Shown one piece after another: positions 1 to 10,341 of a stretch of DNA of 64,000 nt (position 1 is the first letter of the stretch; each line of letters begins with the position of its first letter). Source of the stretch: Cylindrotheca closterium (lineage: Eukaryota; Bacillariophyta; Bacillariophyceae; Bacillariales; Bacillariaceae); the NCBI GenBank assembly GCA_933822405.4, contig CAKOGP040001668.1, forward strand, positions 62,001 to 126,000, given 5' to 3'. The translations under genes and the position numbers were made by a program. The notes under the pieces are model-generated. The model ran no database searches and was not told the DNA's origin. It was given only the letters and a program-made list of their open reading frames with translations.

Positions 1-1724
1 AACCATCATTCAAGACCTTACCTCCACACTGGAAAATGGCAAATCCGATGGGCCACCCACTGATTCGCGAAGTCATGAACGCCAACTTTGGTCCCATCTT
101 AAAAACACATAGTGAAGCGGACTACGATCCTACAGGTTTGTTGTTGCGTTGCCTAGCATGCATGGTATGGCATGCCAAGTCGTTCCAGGAGTACATTGCC
201 CATAACCCAAGCAACGAACTTGTCAAGGTTCCATTCTACAACATGAGAGGATCAGAAATTGACGCATTGCAACAGCTTATCACTGTTGAACCAACTCCCG
301 ATGTCATGACCACTGTTACTGGCGTCCCGCCACACATTGAAACAACTTGCCAAATGAAGGCAATTCATGACAACTTAATACAGTTACTTGCACAAACAAG
401 AATCAGTGAGGACAACCAGAAGCAGCGCGACGAGCAATTGAAGGCAGACCTTGTTGCGGCTGTTCACCATGGAATAGAGCAGAATGCAATTTCGAACGGC
501 AACATTACTGCAAAAGGTATCAATGACATCATTCAAAAGCACCAAGACGCAACAAATAAACAACTTACCGAACATTTGCAAGCAATGCTTAGGAGCCTGC
601 CTCCTCAGTTCCAAGGTGGTCAGCCAGCTCAGATTCCGCCACCTGGAAATCAAGTTCAGCAAGGGGGTGGATTGTTGCTTCAAAAGCCTGATCAAGGAAA
701 ATACTTTTACACCGAAAGGTTCTGGTCCGTTCCGGAAGACTTTGAGTTCCCTCCAAAGCCAAACCTTCCCCAAGCGCTTCGATGCTGGCTCAAGGGTATA
801 AGGTATGGCAACAATTATGTGAAACCATTTCGCCAGCTACGACCAAAGGACCTCCCAACCACAGCACTCCAGTCACAGATGCGAGTTGAATGGCAGAAAT
901 TTTTCAAGTATCTCGAGAACAATGGGTTAGAAATGCCTAGTAACACGAGCGAAGAAGTGACTGAAGCACAATTGGAACGTACTACCGATGAGATGTGGGA
1001 CCTTTTGGAAAAAAAGGTTTCCTATGCATTCACAAGAAAGAATGCAAAAAGCCACTGTCTTTCTACTTTCGCAAGGAAGGTATCGCCGTCAGAAATTGTT
1101 AAGAATGGAAATCCGTCAGATAAAACTTACTTGGAATCGAGGCAGAAGGCAAAACCTGCCGCACGACAGTATAAAAATCGAGTCCGACCGCTGGCTAAAA
1201 ATCCAAAGTACCTCAGAAGAGGAAAGCAAAAGACAACAGCAAATGCAACGAATCCAGCAAGATTGCAACAGGCAACAATTCATGCAGGAGCGGGTATCTT
1301 GCTTGAGCCGATAGACCACTCACCTCGTGTCTTGAATTCGACTCGATATTCAATTGAAGCAAATGCAGAACAGGATCGAATGATGGAAGAGTATGGTGTT
1401 GGTCGTGGTCCAACTGGGCCTCCAGCTGTTGCCATCGGACATCACGACCAAACATCACCCACATATCTTCAAGAACTCATTGACAGATTTGGAATCAGGC
1501 ATCCATATCCGCCAATATCAGTTCCAGGACCACTAGGACCATGTGCTTGTGCCGGTTGCTCCAAAGAGTTGGAACTTGGGCGACACCGATGTGCCCGATG
1601 CAACATCGTCATTCACAATAACTGTGCGATGGATCGAAATTGGTACATGCAAAAGAATGGTGAGGAAATGTGTTTTTGTAGTGATCAGTGCAAAAAGAAT
1701 CTTCCCGGTGGAAGATACTTGTAG
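1..1724 (+). CDS. Transposon-type protein, C-terminal part (partial, runs off left edge)
   Basis: The reading frame is open from base 3, through the first Met at 36, to a stop at 1722-1724, so the gene begins before the window. Visible blocks, numbered from Met 36: a CLACM/GVPPHIET segment (about 39-103), a Gln-rich coiled-coil-like stretch (120-190), a Trp/Pro-rich block with FWSVPEDFEFPPKPNLP and VKPFRQLRPKDLP (about 229-270), a basic region (about 330-400), and a C-terminal Cys cluster (CACAGC, CARC, HNNC, CFCSDQC) that would bind zinc. From memory, the PPH-GVPPH block followed by a GCR1-like DNA-binding block resembles Crypton-type tyrosine recombinase proteins that are multi-copy in algae and oomycetes. 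The catalytic part would then lie upstream. The family name is inference; the truncation and the Cys cluster are seen directly. Confidence 0.5.
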   Translation, partial: PSFKTLPPHWKMANPMGHPLIREVMNANFGPILKTHSEADYDPTGLLLRCLACMVWHAKSFQEYIAHNPSNELVKVPFYNMRGSEIDALQQLITVEPTPDVMTTVTGVPPHIETTCQMKAIHDNLIQLLAQTRISEDNQKQRDEQLKADLVAAVHHGIEQNAISNGNITAKGINDIIQKHQDATNKQLTEHLQAMLRSLPPQFQGGQPAQIPPPGNQVQQGGGLLLQKPDQGKYFYTERFWSVPEDFEFPPKPNLPQALRCWLKGIRYGNNYVKPFRQLRPKDLPTTALQSQMRVEWQKFFKYLENNGLEMPSNTSEEVTEAQLERTTDEMWDLLEKKVSYAFTRKNAKSHCLSTFARKVSPSEIVKNGNPSDKTYLESRQKAKPAARQYKNRVRPLAKNPKYLRRGKQKTTANATNPARLQQATIHAGAGILLEPIDHSPRVLNSTRYSIEANAEQDRMMEEYGVGRGPTGPPAVAIGHHDQTSPTYLQELIDRFGIRHPYPPISVPGPLGPCACAGCSKELELGRHRCARCNIVIHNNCAMDRNWYMQKNGEEMCFCSDQCKKNLPGGRYL

Positions 1725-2344
1725 GAAATACCTTGAATAAAAGTAAATGCATGTTTCATCGTCGTCGATTGATGGTTCATGATTTTCTGTCTTTTTTGAT
1801 GAACAACAAATTCGTTGTGATCGGAATTGTGTCAAATTGGTACAAAATCAACGTACGAAATACGTAGAAACACCGCGTGAATTTAGTATATGAAGAAACC
1901 CGGAAATAGATATACTTTTCGGAAAGCGTACTCGAGCGATTGTTCCTCGTACAAAATTCCACGTGTGCCTACACAGAAAGCGGAACTCAGCGATCCGGAA
2001 TATATATGTTTTTTATATACTCATTCATTTTCGAAGGCTCATATTAGTCATATTTATATACTATCATGAAAGTTTTCGAAATTGAGATGAGTCCAAATAA
2101 TCTTTCACTTGATTGATTCGATTACTTGATTGGGTAAATCGATAATCATACTGTACCGGTAAATCATCGTCGGAGAAAATTTACTTAAACAGTCCCGAAA
2201 GAACAACACCAGTTTTATTAGAGAACCGCCGAGCCGGCGGCCTCGGGAAGGTTTTTCAAAAAAGTACTGTAGGTGCACCATCAACCAAGACCACTCTCTT
2301 GTCAGCGACAACGTCAACAAGACCTTGTTCAAACAATTTTCACC
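1725..2344. other. Intergenic, no gene seen
   Basis: This 620-bp AT-rich spacer separates the transposon-like gene from the first four-TM gene. It has no credible ORF on either strand. A short palindrome, TACCGGTA, sits at 2154-2161, and a GC-rich patch lies near 2226-2248. It presumably holds the 3' UTR of one gene and the promoter of the next. Confidence 0.5.
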
Positions 2345-3387
2345 ATGCCAGAGTTAGGACAGAACTTTTGCTCTTATCTGCTAAAGTACGTGATATTGTT
2401 GTGCTTCCTGGAGTTTAGTTTTAACGGTTGTGGAATGTTCTGACCGTTGTTCGATTGATTTTTCAGGACACTCGCCATTGTCTTTGCCCTAATTGGCATC
2501 ATTTTCACAGTCGAGGCTGGAAAGGGGTGTGATTTTATCAAGGTAGAAGATACCGATGGGGATATGCTTGACATGATTCGAGACGGAGATCGTCCGAGTT
2601 TTGTTTTTGGAACCGCCACTAGAATGCGAGTCGGCATTTTCATGTACGAGATTCTGGAAGGATCAAATGTACAAGGTTGCGTGGATTACCCACAGAAGTT
2701 TTTTGATATTGGTGAGTGCCTAGCTTTGATTCGTTCTGGAATTACATTATTTCATTGTCCTTGTTGTTGTTACAATGCAAGAAATAGGATTAAGCACTGG
2801 ACAATCCCTAATGGCACATTTTCTTTTTTCTCCGCACCTCAGACGGTTACCCATCCCTCACATCGGCACAAGTTTGTTCCGTCGTGTCGCCCATCCTATG
2901 TGCCATTGCCATTATTTGCACATTGATTGATTTCTGCGTTTGCACATTCAAGGGTTCCAGTCTATGTGGTGGATTGTTCTACATACTTGCCATGGGAGTC
3001 CAAGCTGGAGTTTATGGAATCATTGCCGATCCAGTATTTTGTTTTGAGGACAGTGAATTGCAATGCACCATGGGAAGCGAAATGTACCTGGTCACTGCGG
3101 CCGTCGTTTTCTACTTCCTTGCGTCATGCTTCTCGTGCTGTGCTCCACACTCTGATCCATGCTACAAGAACGTGACTCGCAAAAACAAAAACGGTGACGA
3201 GGATGACGATGGTGTCTACCAAACCACCACTACCACCACGACGATCAAGCGTGCCACAATCGTACAGAACGATAATAGCGGTCCACTCAGTCCAGGGGTC
3301 AGCCCAGGAGGACGTCGAAAAGCGCGACCAACAGAAGACGTTGATCCTAATGCGAAGTATGACAAGCATGGAAACCGTGTTTTCTAA
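2345..3387 (+). CDS. Four-TM membrane protein, copy A
   Basis: Three exons: 2345-2385, 2467-2711 and 2843-3387. GT-AG introns join them in frame into 276 residues. The 41-nt first exon encodes only MPELGQNFCSYLL plus two bases. Hydrophobic segments: TLAIVFALIGIIFTV (about 15-29), a TM starting VVSPILCAIAIICTL, a third around LFYILAMGVQAGVYG, and a fourth, YLVTAAVVFYFLASCFSCC, ending in a Cys cluster suited to palmitoylation. A non-conserved loop after TM1 and a Cys-containing loop between TM3 and TM4 (FCFEDSELQC) give a claudin/PMP22-like topology. The charged tail is rich in Thr and ends DKHGNRVF. A related gene lies at 5699-6781. I do not recognise a named family; it is probably stramenopile-specific. 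Function unknown. Confidence 0.8.
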
Positions 3388-3629
3388 AGGGAATGAGTTG
3401 AGCGAGTCAGGTAGCCATCCAATTTGATTGGAAGCCCTATCCTACAATATATATTGCGTCTCCCGCTACAATCAATCAATCAGACTCATCAATTTTACGG
3501 CGCGTCGAACTTAATGTTAAAAACCTTGGTGTTTGAGCGGGCAAGGTGCCGTTGTGAATCCCACTGTACCGTACTACCGGTTTGAATGGAGTTAAGTTTC
3601 ATAATATGTGTTACAACTATCGATACATA

Positions 3630-5342
3630 CTAGTTGCCACCATTCATACTTCCCTTTCTTCCAATATTATTGCGGCTCTTCATAGGATCAACTCCCAAGG
3701 CTGTAACAACCGAAGCATTGGTCATGGATTGGTACGGAAAGGATTCAGCATGAACTCCTCGAAGTACAAATGACAACGGAAGTGGAAGGTTACCACCCAC
3801 CAGCATATCGACTTGGGGCAAGAAAGATGACTCCACGGGGGTCAGAACGTACAGCAGCTCGGATTGCCAGTCAATGGAACGAACCAATCCCAAACCGAGA
3901 CAATTGTTCGCATTCCCAACGCACAAACCCACCATTGCACCATTCATGGCTTGCAGGACTCGCTTCTCATCCGCCATCAAATCGTCGTGATCCGGGGACA
4001 AAAAGCTGCATTGGACCGTTTCAAACGGCACGCAGTAAGGGCGTTCCTGTGCCAAGTATTCGGCCAAGATGCAGCCATCGTCAATCCAACCAACTTGTAG
4101 CTGTTTGGCTGGAGTGAAATCCAGAGTATCCCAAAGATCTTCCAAGTTGGGTCCAAAGTAGGCCCCCAGTCGCAACGATCGAAGTGTAAAGGAAGGTATC
4201 GAGCAGGACATGGAAATTAGATTTGTGCAGGCGTCCAAGAAGTAAATGGTCGATTCCCTGCCGGATAGGGTGCGTTGGAGATCAAAGGTTTTGGCCTTGG
4301 ACGATCCCAAGATTTGACACACATGTGTTGGAGCAATACTCAACGCCAAGGAAGTCAGGATTTCATACCCAAGGCCCTTGATCCATCCATCCATATTGAT
4401 CAACAGTGGTGTTGGATTCAAGGTACTTTTGAGGTGGTCTCGGTACGCTTGAACCAGATATTGAATAGCTTCAATGTATCGACTCGGATCATCTTTGGAT
4501 GACACGGCTCCATAAAAGACAGAGGCAACGTTTTCTCTGCTTTCTGTCAAATTCCAGTAGGGTGGTTGTAGCAGCGGCGTTTTCTGAATCGTACAGGACA
4601 GGATGCCTGGTGGAACTAGTTCAGGCTGTCCTACATCTGCATCCAAGATGGCAACTTCCTCATGAGAGCTAACGCTGAGTAAACGATTGGTCAAGTACCG
4701 CAGAAAGGTAGATTTTCCAACGCCTTTGCCTCCACAAATGAATATGATTTGGGGTTTCGCATGCACAAAGATCCCATCATCCTCCAGTGAGTCCCGCTGG
4801 GGTGCAGGTTCCTTTTGACAGGCACTTACAATGGTGTCCGCAGTGGTAATCCATGACGCTGGAAGGATGGTCGGTCGACGGGAAGCAGAAGCAAACCGGA
4901 AACTCGGCGTCCCTCGGAGTGAGGAAACTTGGAATCGAACCATGGGAGTTGTCGCTTGTATCGTAGTCCAACTGGACCAAAATGGGCTCGTCAAGATCAC
5001 CTCAGCTCCAGTGTCTACATTTTCCTCTTTTTGCATAGTATATCCCAGAATGTGCAGAGAGCCTTGCAAGCACTGGATAGTCCCACGACCAACGATGCAT
5101 ATCCGGTTCTCTAAATCATTGTCACCTCGGCAATCGATTTCCACCAAGGCATTCTGTCCGTTCCACTCGATCAAGATATTACGAGGCAATTCATGTTCCT
5201 TGTCCTTCTTGTCTTCCTCATCATTTTCAGCGTCTTCTTCCTCCAATGGGCGTTTCTGTCCCCTATCATCTTGAGAGTCTACCTCGGGAGGGTCTGATGA
5301 TGATTCTTCCTCTGGAAGACTCATATTCTGATCATTTTTCAT
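3630..5342 (-). CDS. Polynucleotide 5'-hydroxyl kinase Grc3/NOL9
   Basis: The protein belongs to the Clp1/Grc3 kinase family. Family members phosphorylate the 5'-OH of the cut pre-rRNA ITS2, allowing its trimming in the nucleolus. The Walker A loop GGKGVGKST (about residue 200) is followed by LDADVGQPELVPPG, the Walker B/lid segment typical of the family, and later by NMDGWIKGLGYEIL. The N-terminal region is acidic and charged (EEEDAENDEEDKKDKEHE), as in nuclear proteins. The frame extends upstream to a stop at 5562-5564 but has no earlier ATG than 5405. I prefer the ATG at 5342 (A at -3; 570 residues) over 5405. No intron is needed. The gene lies antisense between the two four-TM genes. Confidence 0.88.
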   Translation of the reverse strand: MKNDQNMSLPEEESSSDPPEVDSQDDRGQKRPLEEEDAENDEEDKKDKEHELPRNILIEWNGQNALVEIDCRGDNDLENRICIVGRGTIQCLQGSLHILGYTMQKEENVDTGAEVILTSPFWSSWTTIQATTPMVRFQVSSLRGTPSFRFASASRRPTILPASWITTADTIVSACQKEPAPQRDSLEDDGIFVHAKPQIIFICGGKGVGKSTFLRYLTNRLLSVSSHEEVAILDADVGQPELVPPGILSCTIQKTPLLQPPYWNLTESRENVASVFYGAVSSKDDPSRYIEAIQYLVQAYRDHLKSTLNPTPLLINMDGWIKGLGYEILTSLALSIAPTHVCQILGSSKAKTFDLQRTLSGRESTIYFLDACTNLISMSCSIPSFTLRSLRLGAYFGPNLEDLWDTLDFTPAKQLQVGWIDDGCILAEYLAQERPYCVPFETVQCSFLSPDHDDLMADEKRVLQAMNGAMVGLCVGNANNCLGLGLVRSIDWQSELLYVLTPVESSFLPQVDMLVGGNLPLPLSFVLRGVHAESFPYQSMTNASVVTALGVDPMKSRNNIGRKGSMNGGN

Positions 5343-5698
5343 CGTGATTGCTGAATCAATACTATTTGATCGATATCTCAACGTCTGACAGGTGCTTTTT
5401 TGCATAGGACAATTTGTCCCTTCAACGTCCACTATTTGGGTAAGCGTTAGGAGAGTGGTTTTTGTTGCCTTGAGTTGTGCCGTTGTTGGATGGATGAGGT
5501 TTGTGCCAGACAATTCGCGGTCGAAGGAGTCGTAGAAAGAGTCGAAGGAGTCCACCTTCAACTACTGATTTACCCGCACCGATCAACCAGTTCTTCCGCA
5601 CAAGCATAACATTTCTGGCATCTGGCATCAACCAAATCGTGATACAGGTAAACCAGTACCGAGTTCATCAATCGCACTACAGCAGCAGAAACCAAAAG

Positions 5699-6781
5699 AT
5701 GTTTTGTGCTGACGATGGATCAAATAGAGTCGGGTACTTTGGCAGGTGAGTCTTCATGCACAAGTTGGATTGATTCTTTGGTTGGTCGTTCACTGAACAT
5801 GTTTTTCGATTTCTCGTTCACCCCAATAGGTTCCTTGTCTTGTGTGTTGCAGCGCTGGGAATTATCCTCAGCATGACATCTGCCACTGGGTGCTCCTTTC
5901 TACAATTCAAGAACAATGTCCGGGCTCCATACTCGGGACTTGGCGAGCCATTTGAAGGTGCCACCGAGGCATATGTTGGAATTTTCAATTATGAAGTTGT
6001 GGCTGTCGATTACGACTCGGTACCCGAAAAGTGCGAGGGCTATCCTGCAGGGGCATCCTTTGAGGTTTTGATTGCAGCAAGAATTGTTGCCGTCGCCGCT
6101 CCCATTTTTGCTGCAATTGGAGTTCTGATTACAATCGTTGACACCTGCTTTGGACACAATATTAGTTGTTTCATCGCGTCGGCATTCATGTATTTGATCG
6201 CTTGTGGATTGCAAGCATGTACATTTGTGGTCTATGCAGAACCAACCTTTTGGTAAGTATCAGTGCTCTGGCGGAATTCAGATATACATACGAATGCCTA
6301 ACACTTATGAACAAAATTTTTGTCTTGGGCTTGCAGCTTTGAAGCTCCACACAACTGCTCTGTGGGAAGTGCAGGAGTTCAAAGTGCATTTGCTTGCATC
6401 TTTTATTGGATTTGCTGTACGATGACCTGTTGCTTTCCCCGACCGGACCCATATCGAGAGTATCGAAAGAACCCAGAGGAGTTGCGTGAGAGTCGGGTAA
6501 AGAAAATCGAGCGTACTGTCACGGTGGAACCAGACGTCCAAGGCGGATTCACGCCCGAGAAATTGGAGGAGGAGAAGAAGAAGGGAGGGCGAAAGTCGAG
6601 AAGGAAAGGAAAAGGATCCAATGGCGTCAGCAGCGAGTTGGGTACGAATCAAGACAATGTTGATCGGGTTGAGCTGAACGAGAAGAAGTTCCCTGATGGA
6701 AGTCGGCAGGTGGACGAAGTGACCTTTTACAAGGACGGAACGAGGTCTGTCAATACAACACGATATGGCCCTGGAGAGTAA
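5699..6781 (+). CDS. Four-TM membrane protein, copy B
   Basis: Exons 5699-5745, 5830-6252 and 6337-6781 join to 304 residues. As in copy A (2345-3387), the first exon is tiny (47 nt), ends in phase 2 and is followed by TM1 (FLVLCVAALGIILSM). TM2 (VAAPIFAAIGVLITIV), TM3 (FIASAFMYLIACGLQ) and TM4 (FACIFYWICCTMTCCF) follow, with a Cys-rich cytosolic edge. The loop before TM4 reads FCFEAPHNC, matching FCFEDSELQC in copy A. The second intron is placed differently: here it splits the FC^FE junction, whereas in copy A it lies before TM2. The tail is basic then acidic (KKIERTVTVEPD, then FYKDGTRSVNTTRYGPGE). The two genes are old paralogs, not a recent duplication. Function unknown. Confidence 0.82.
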
Positions 6782-6984
6782 GAAGGCTGGGGATAAGGCC
6801 GCTTAAGTGTCCGGGCAGTCAATTGTACAGTTGATGATCAAATTTGTGTATGTGGTCCTAAACCATAAGCGAGTAAAGTTAGGAAAGTCAGTTTTGTTCT
6901 TCGGACACAAATCATGCTATCGTTATTCCGATTGATCTACTGTATGCTTCTACTATTAAGCCCTACTATCGAGTCAGGCACAGC

Positions 6985-9054
6985 TTATCCTGTGTATACC
7001 CGGGCAAAGTTGACACTGCTGGCACCACAAACAGGGCAACTGCAATTTTGCGTCATCTTTTCCACACAACTGCCGCAGAAGAAAAAGTGCATGCAGGGCA
7101 TGGCGATATGAGTCCGTTCTGCTTCGTCACAAAGAATGCAAGGAGACAAAATGGTAGCGGACCTTGCTCCAGATCGCTCAGATTCAAACGAGGCAGAACA
7201 CAAGGGAGCAGTGCCTTCCTCTTTGAAATCTCTGGACGCAACATGAGAAATGGGGCCTGGAGAGGTACATCTGGGCCCTGAAGGCACAATATTATTCAGT
7301 TCTCGTTGTCGTCGCAAGTATTCCTCTTTCTTCCTTTGGATGCGCTCTTGCTCCTTCCATTCCTCTTGTGCCTTGTCTTCTTCTGCTTGCAGTTGCTTCT
7401 TGCGTTCTACTTGTAGGTATTGAGATACGAGCTCCCTTGGTTCTCCCTCACTACCAACATTCATGCCCAGCATTGAATTCAAAGGCGCAAGAGACATGTT
7501 GGCGACCTCAGAAAGTTCTTCGACTTGATTGAGAACCGCTTCTCGAGGTGGTGATGCATGTCTACTCTGGACCTTTCCAGTCTTCTTGCTTGGGGTTTTC
7601 TTCTTGGAACTTCCAGTAAGCTTGGGAAGAATCTTCCACACCCCTTTTGTTTTGGATTTTGTCGCGGTTCCAGAAGACTTTTCCGATGATGATTCCTTCG
7701 TTCGTGCCGTGGCGATGGTACTGGCAACACTCTTGTCCATGTTCTCATATGTATATCTAGTAAAGTCGGCTAGGGAGTCCCCCGATGATCGATTGTAGTC
7801 AGTTGCGGACTGTGCAGGTCTTCGCGGAGATTGATCAAGTTGAGGATGCGCATGTGGTTGCTGGTGACGTTTCTTTTCGTTCACCTTTCGTTGCAGTCTC
7901 TCAAAGTATCTCCGTTTGTATTCTTGCTCTTGTTTCCACTGATCGTATCCACCAATGTACGAGGAAGGCATCGGCTCCTTGTTCTGCACTTTATTCACGT
8001 GTTTCTGCAGTTCTTCCTGTGTCAGAAGAACTGCTCCGGAATCCATATCATCGCTGCCATAGCCATTATCTTCGCCGCTCTCGTCAATCGAGTGAAAGGA
8101 AATTGATTGCATAGTCTGGTGGTAACTCCGATTCAACGCCGCCTCATCCTCGTCACTGAGTTTTCTTGGCGGCGGTACCAGCTCAGTGATCCCATCATCG
8201 TCGTCATCGTGATCCGTCCACACCATTGGCGAAACGAGAGCTTCATTGTCAGAATCCTCTGGCAATATGGTGGATGATGTTATCTTTTTACGAAACACGG
8301 AGGCATGTTGCACATTCTCTTCTTCGGCCTCGCGCACTACATCATCATCCTCATCCTCATCGTTGTCATAATCCTCGATTGAAGAATCGTCCAAGTCTAC
8401 TGGTCCACGCCAATGCTTCACTCGATTGTTGCTGGCTATCGACTCCTGCGCCGTGGGATTGGAGGAGGTCCGACTCACGGATCCACTTGCCAGTGATGCT
8501 TGTCTTCGCTCATGTATCCGATGGTCGTAATCGTAGTAGTCTTCGACATCTTCATCTTCTGGGTGGTCCAAATCTCGAGGAGGCGTACTAGGAGCTGTGG
8601 AAGGAGATGAGGGTCTGGAAGTATTGATCACCATACATTCGTTCAACCGTGTCCCAGTCACGGTTTTGGGAGATTGGGATCGATTTCCTACTTCTTTCGT
8701 GGCAGAACCAGCACCAAGCAAGTTGGATTTTTGAGCTACAACCGTAGTTGCCCTGGCAGCATTTGCTGAATCTCGTTTCGATGGCCATTCTGCCGAATTC
8801 ATGCGGCCATAAGGATCACGTGGAGGATATTGTACGGTAGTCTTTGTTTCAGTTGTGTAAACTGAAAGGTCCGCACTCGAGTCATCATTCAATAAGGTTG
8901 GTCGTTGTTGTGACTCTTTCTTTTCATCCTGTTGCATGAACAATTTCAAAGGCAATGTAGGGATCGTTACACCTTTCTCGTTTTGCTCTTTGTGGCCACC
9001 GGAGGAATGGCTGTTCACCTTTCGTTTCTGGTGACTACGGAATTGATGAAACAT
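6985..9054 (-). CDS. RING-HC finger protein, candidate E3 ubiquitin ligase
   Basis: This single-exon gene encodes 689 residues, mostly low-complexity and charged. It is acidic at about 160-300 (DEDEDDDVV), and a Glu/Gln/Arg coiled-coil-like stretch at about 560-600 contains KKQLQAEEDKAQEEWKEQER. The extreme C terminus is a complete C3HC4 RING: Cys 639, 642 and 654, His 656, Cys 660, 663, 673 and 676. The spacing and the MPCMH core are typical of RING-HC domains, as in the C-terminal RINGs of the IAP/MGRN class. Such domains recruit E2 enzymes, so a ubiquitin-ligase role is likely. The substrate cannot be told. The ATG at 9054 is the first in frame. Confidence 0.82.
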   Translation of the reverse strand: MFHQFRSHQKRKVNSHSSGGHKEQNEKGVTIPTLPLKLFMQQDEKKESQQRPTLLNDDSSADLSVYTTETKTTVQYPPRDPYGRMNSAEWPSKRDSANAARATTVVAQKSNLLGAGSATKEVGNRSQSPKTVTGTRLNECMVINTSRPSSPSTAPSTPPRDLDHPEDEDVEDYYDYDHRIHERRQASLASGSVSRTSSNPTAQESIASNNRVKHWRGPVDLDDSSIEDYDNDEDEDDDVVREAEEENVQHASVFRKKITSSTILPEDSDNEALVSPMVWTDHDDDDDGITELVPPPRKLSDEDEAALNRSYHQTMQSISFHSIDESGEDNGYGSDDMDSGAVLLTQEELQKHVNKVQNKEPMPSSYIGGYDQWKQEQEYKRRYFERLQRKVNEKKRHQQPHAHPQLDQSPRRPAQSATDYNRSSGDSLADFTRYTYENMDKSVASTIATARTKESSSEKSSGTATKSKTKGVWKILPKLTGSSKKKTPSKKTGKVQSRHASPPREAVLNQVEELSEVANMSLAPLNSMLGMNVGSEGEPRELVSQYLQVERKKQLQAEEDKAQEEWKEQERIQRKKEEYLRRQRELNNIVPSGPRCTSPGPISHVASRDFKEEGTAPLCSASFESERSGARSATILSPCILCDEAERTHIAMPCMHFFFCGSCVEKMTQNCSCPVCGASSVNFARVYTG

Positions 9055-10341
9055 GTTGATCTATTTTCCAGTGGTTGGAATGCTTTTCAGAGTATGTTCT
9101 CAGGTTGTGAGAGTGTTTCACTATCTCTCACAAGCCACTTGCAGTTCTCGACACTGAAGCAAGATATAGGCTGTCGTGCAAAAACCGGAAATGGGTGTGG
9201 TAAGAGTTAAAAACCACCTGGATTGTCCTTGTTTTTTTCAAAAACCGAACAAGGTTGTGGTAAGAATTGAAAACACCCCTCAAACCGGTAAAGGGTATTG
9301 CCGGCTCGTCACAAAGAAATTTCTCGTTGCCTAAAGTACCAGCGACAGATATTTGTGACATGATGCAAGACATCACATCTGTTTATTTTTCATGTGCAAA
9401 CAACCACGACACGAACAAATCTCGGGAACAAGATCAGAAATTTCCTGAGCAGACAAAACAGTGGTGCAAGGAGAATAAGAAAGAGGTTAGACGAAGAAGA
9501 ATCAGGACAGAAACCAGGTATCCAGGGTGCGAAAGAGGTACTTTTCACTGAATTTGCTGACAATATTTTCCATAGACACTACCTGAATGAATCGTTAATT
9601 CCGGCTAGTACTACTACTGGCTGAAACAGTACCTGGTACTAGTAACAATAACAAGGAGGAGGAAACAAGAACAACAAGAAGCATCAAGATGGCTGTAAAT
9701 CGATGCATCACAAAAAAACCTATCTAACCCTCTTCCTTTCACATACTATTATTTCATCCATCGCTGCTTGTTTCACAAATGTCATTATGAACCAATAGCG
9801 GTATTGTGATTGAGGATACAGTGTAGGTACAGTATGTAACTCTCTTCCCTCTTCTGTCATCATACTGTATCGGTTCGGCAGGGTAACTGGTAGAGAGGTG
9901 TACTCGTATATGTCATAGTTGGACCGCGCGATACTACGCGCATGACAGTATATTGTTTCGGATGCTAAAATTCGCGCCATACTTTTTACTCGGTATTCCA
10001 AGTGTTACAGATTTTCTTTACGTGAACTTCCGTAGGCCACAGTCCAAAATTCAAATCGATCGACAGAATGCAAGATATTGCTCGTTCTCCTACATCATTT
10101 CCTCTCCACCCAAACCAAGTCGTAGAAAAGGATCGACACTACGAAGTAGCGAAAAAGACCGCGATGCTGACCAGCAGGTGTTTTCTTTGCTGGATCAGCC
10201 GATAGTCGTGATAGAAGTTGTTGCACCCATCGCGAACATTTCTTGACTTGTCAAGCGATCCTCAAACATCAACTCATCAAACGTGACTACTGTAGCTGAA
10301 TTGATTGATTCAATCCTTTCAAATTCATTCGTTAGGCTAAA
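9055..10341. other. Intergenic 1.3 kb between divergent genes
   Basis: No coding region is convincing here; the short ORFs lack domains and biased composition. The stretch holds the promoters of the RING gene (minus strand) and the PADR1-Myb gene (plus strand). A degenerate 60-bp tandem repeat lies at 9180-9276, and an inverted repeat AGTAC-CTG-GTACT at 9628-9640. Confidence 0.5.
9180..9276. repeat. Degenerate 60-bp tandem duplication (two copies)
   Basis: The segment beginning aaaaaccggaaatgggtgtg (from about 9180) recurs exactly 60 bp later as aaaaaccgaacaaggttgtg (from about 9240). In both copies this is followed by gtaagarttraaaacmac. About 37 bp of each unit align well, and the rest of the unit is more divergent. 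The copies lie about 125-220 bp upstream of the RING gene start. Confidence 0.6.

Noticed and set aside
3388..3629. tRNA-like sequence near gtgaatcccactgtacc
   Set aside because: No cloverleaf could be drawn; the T-loop consensus GGTTCGAATCC is not matched.
5422..5628. Possible upstream exon of the Grc3 gene (MPDARNVMLVRKNWL...)
   Set aside because: No convincing donor-acceptor pair joins it in frame to the kinase, and a usable ATG with good context lies at 5342.
9267..9624. Two plus-strand frames after the RING gene
   Set aside because: They begin inside the degenerate tandem repeat and overlap each other; no protein-like features.
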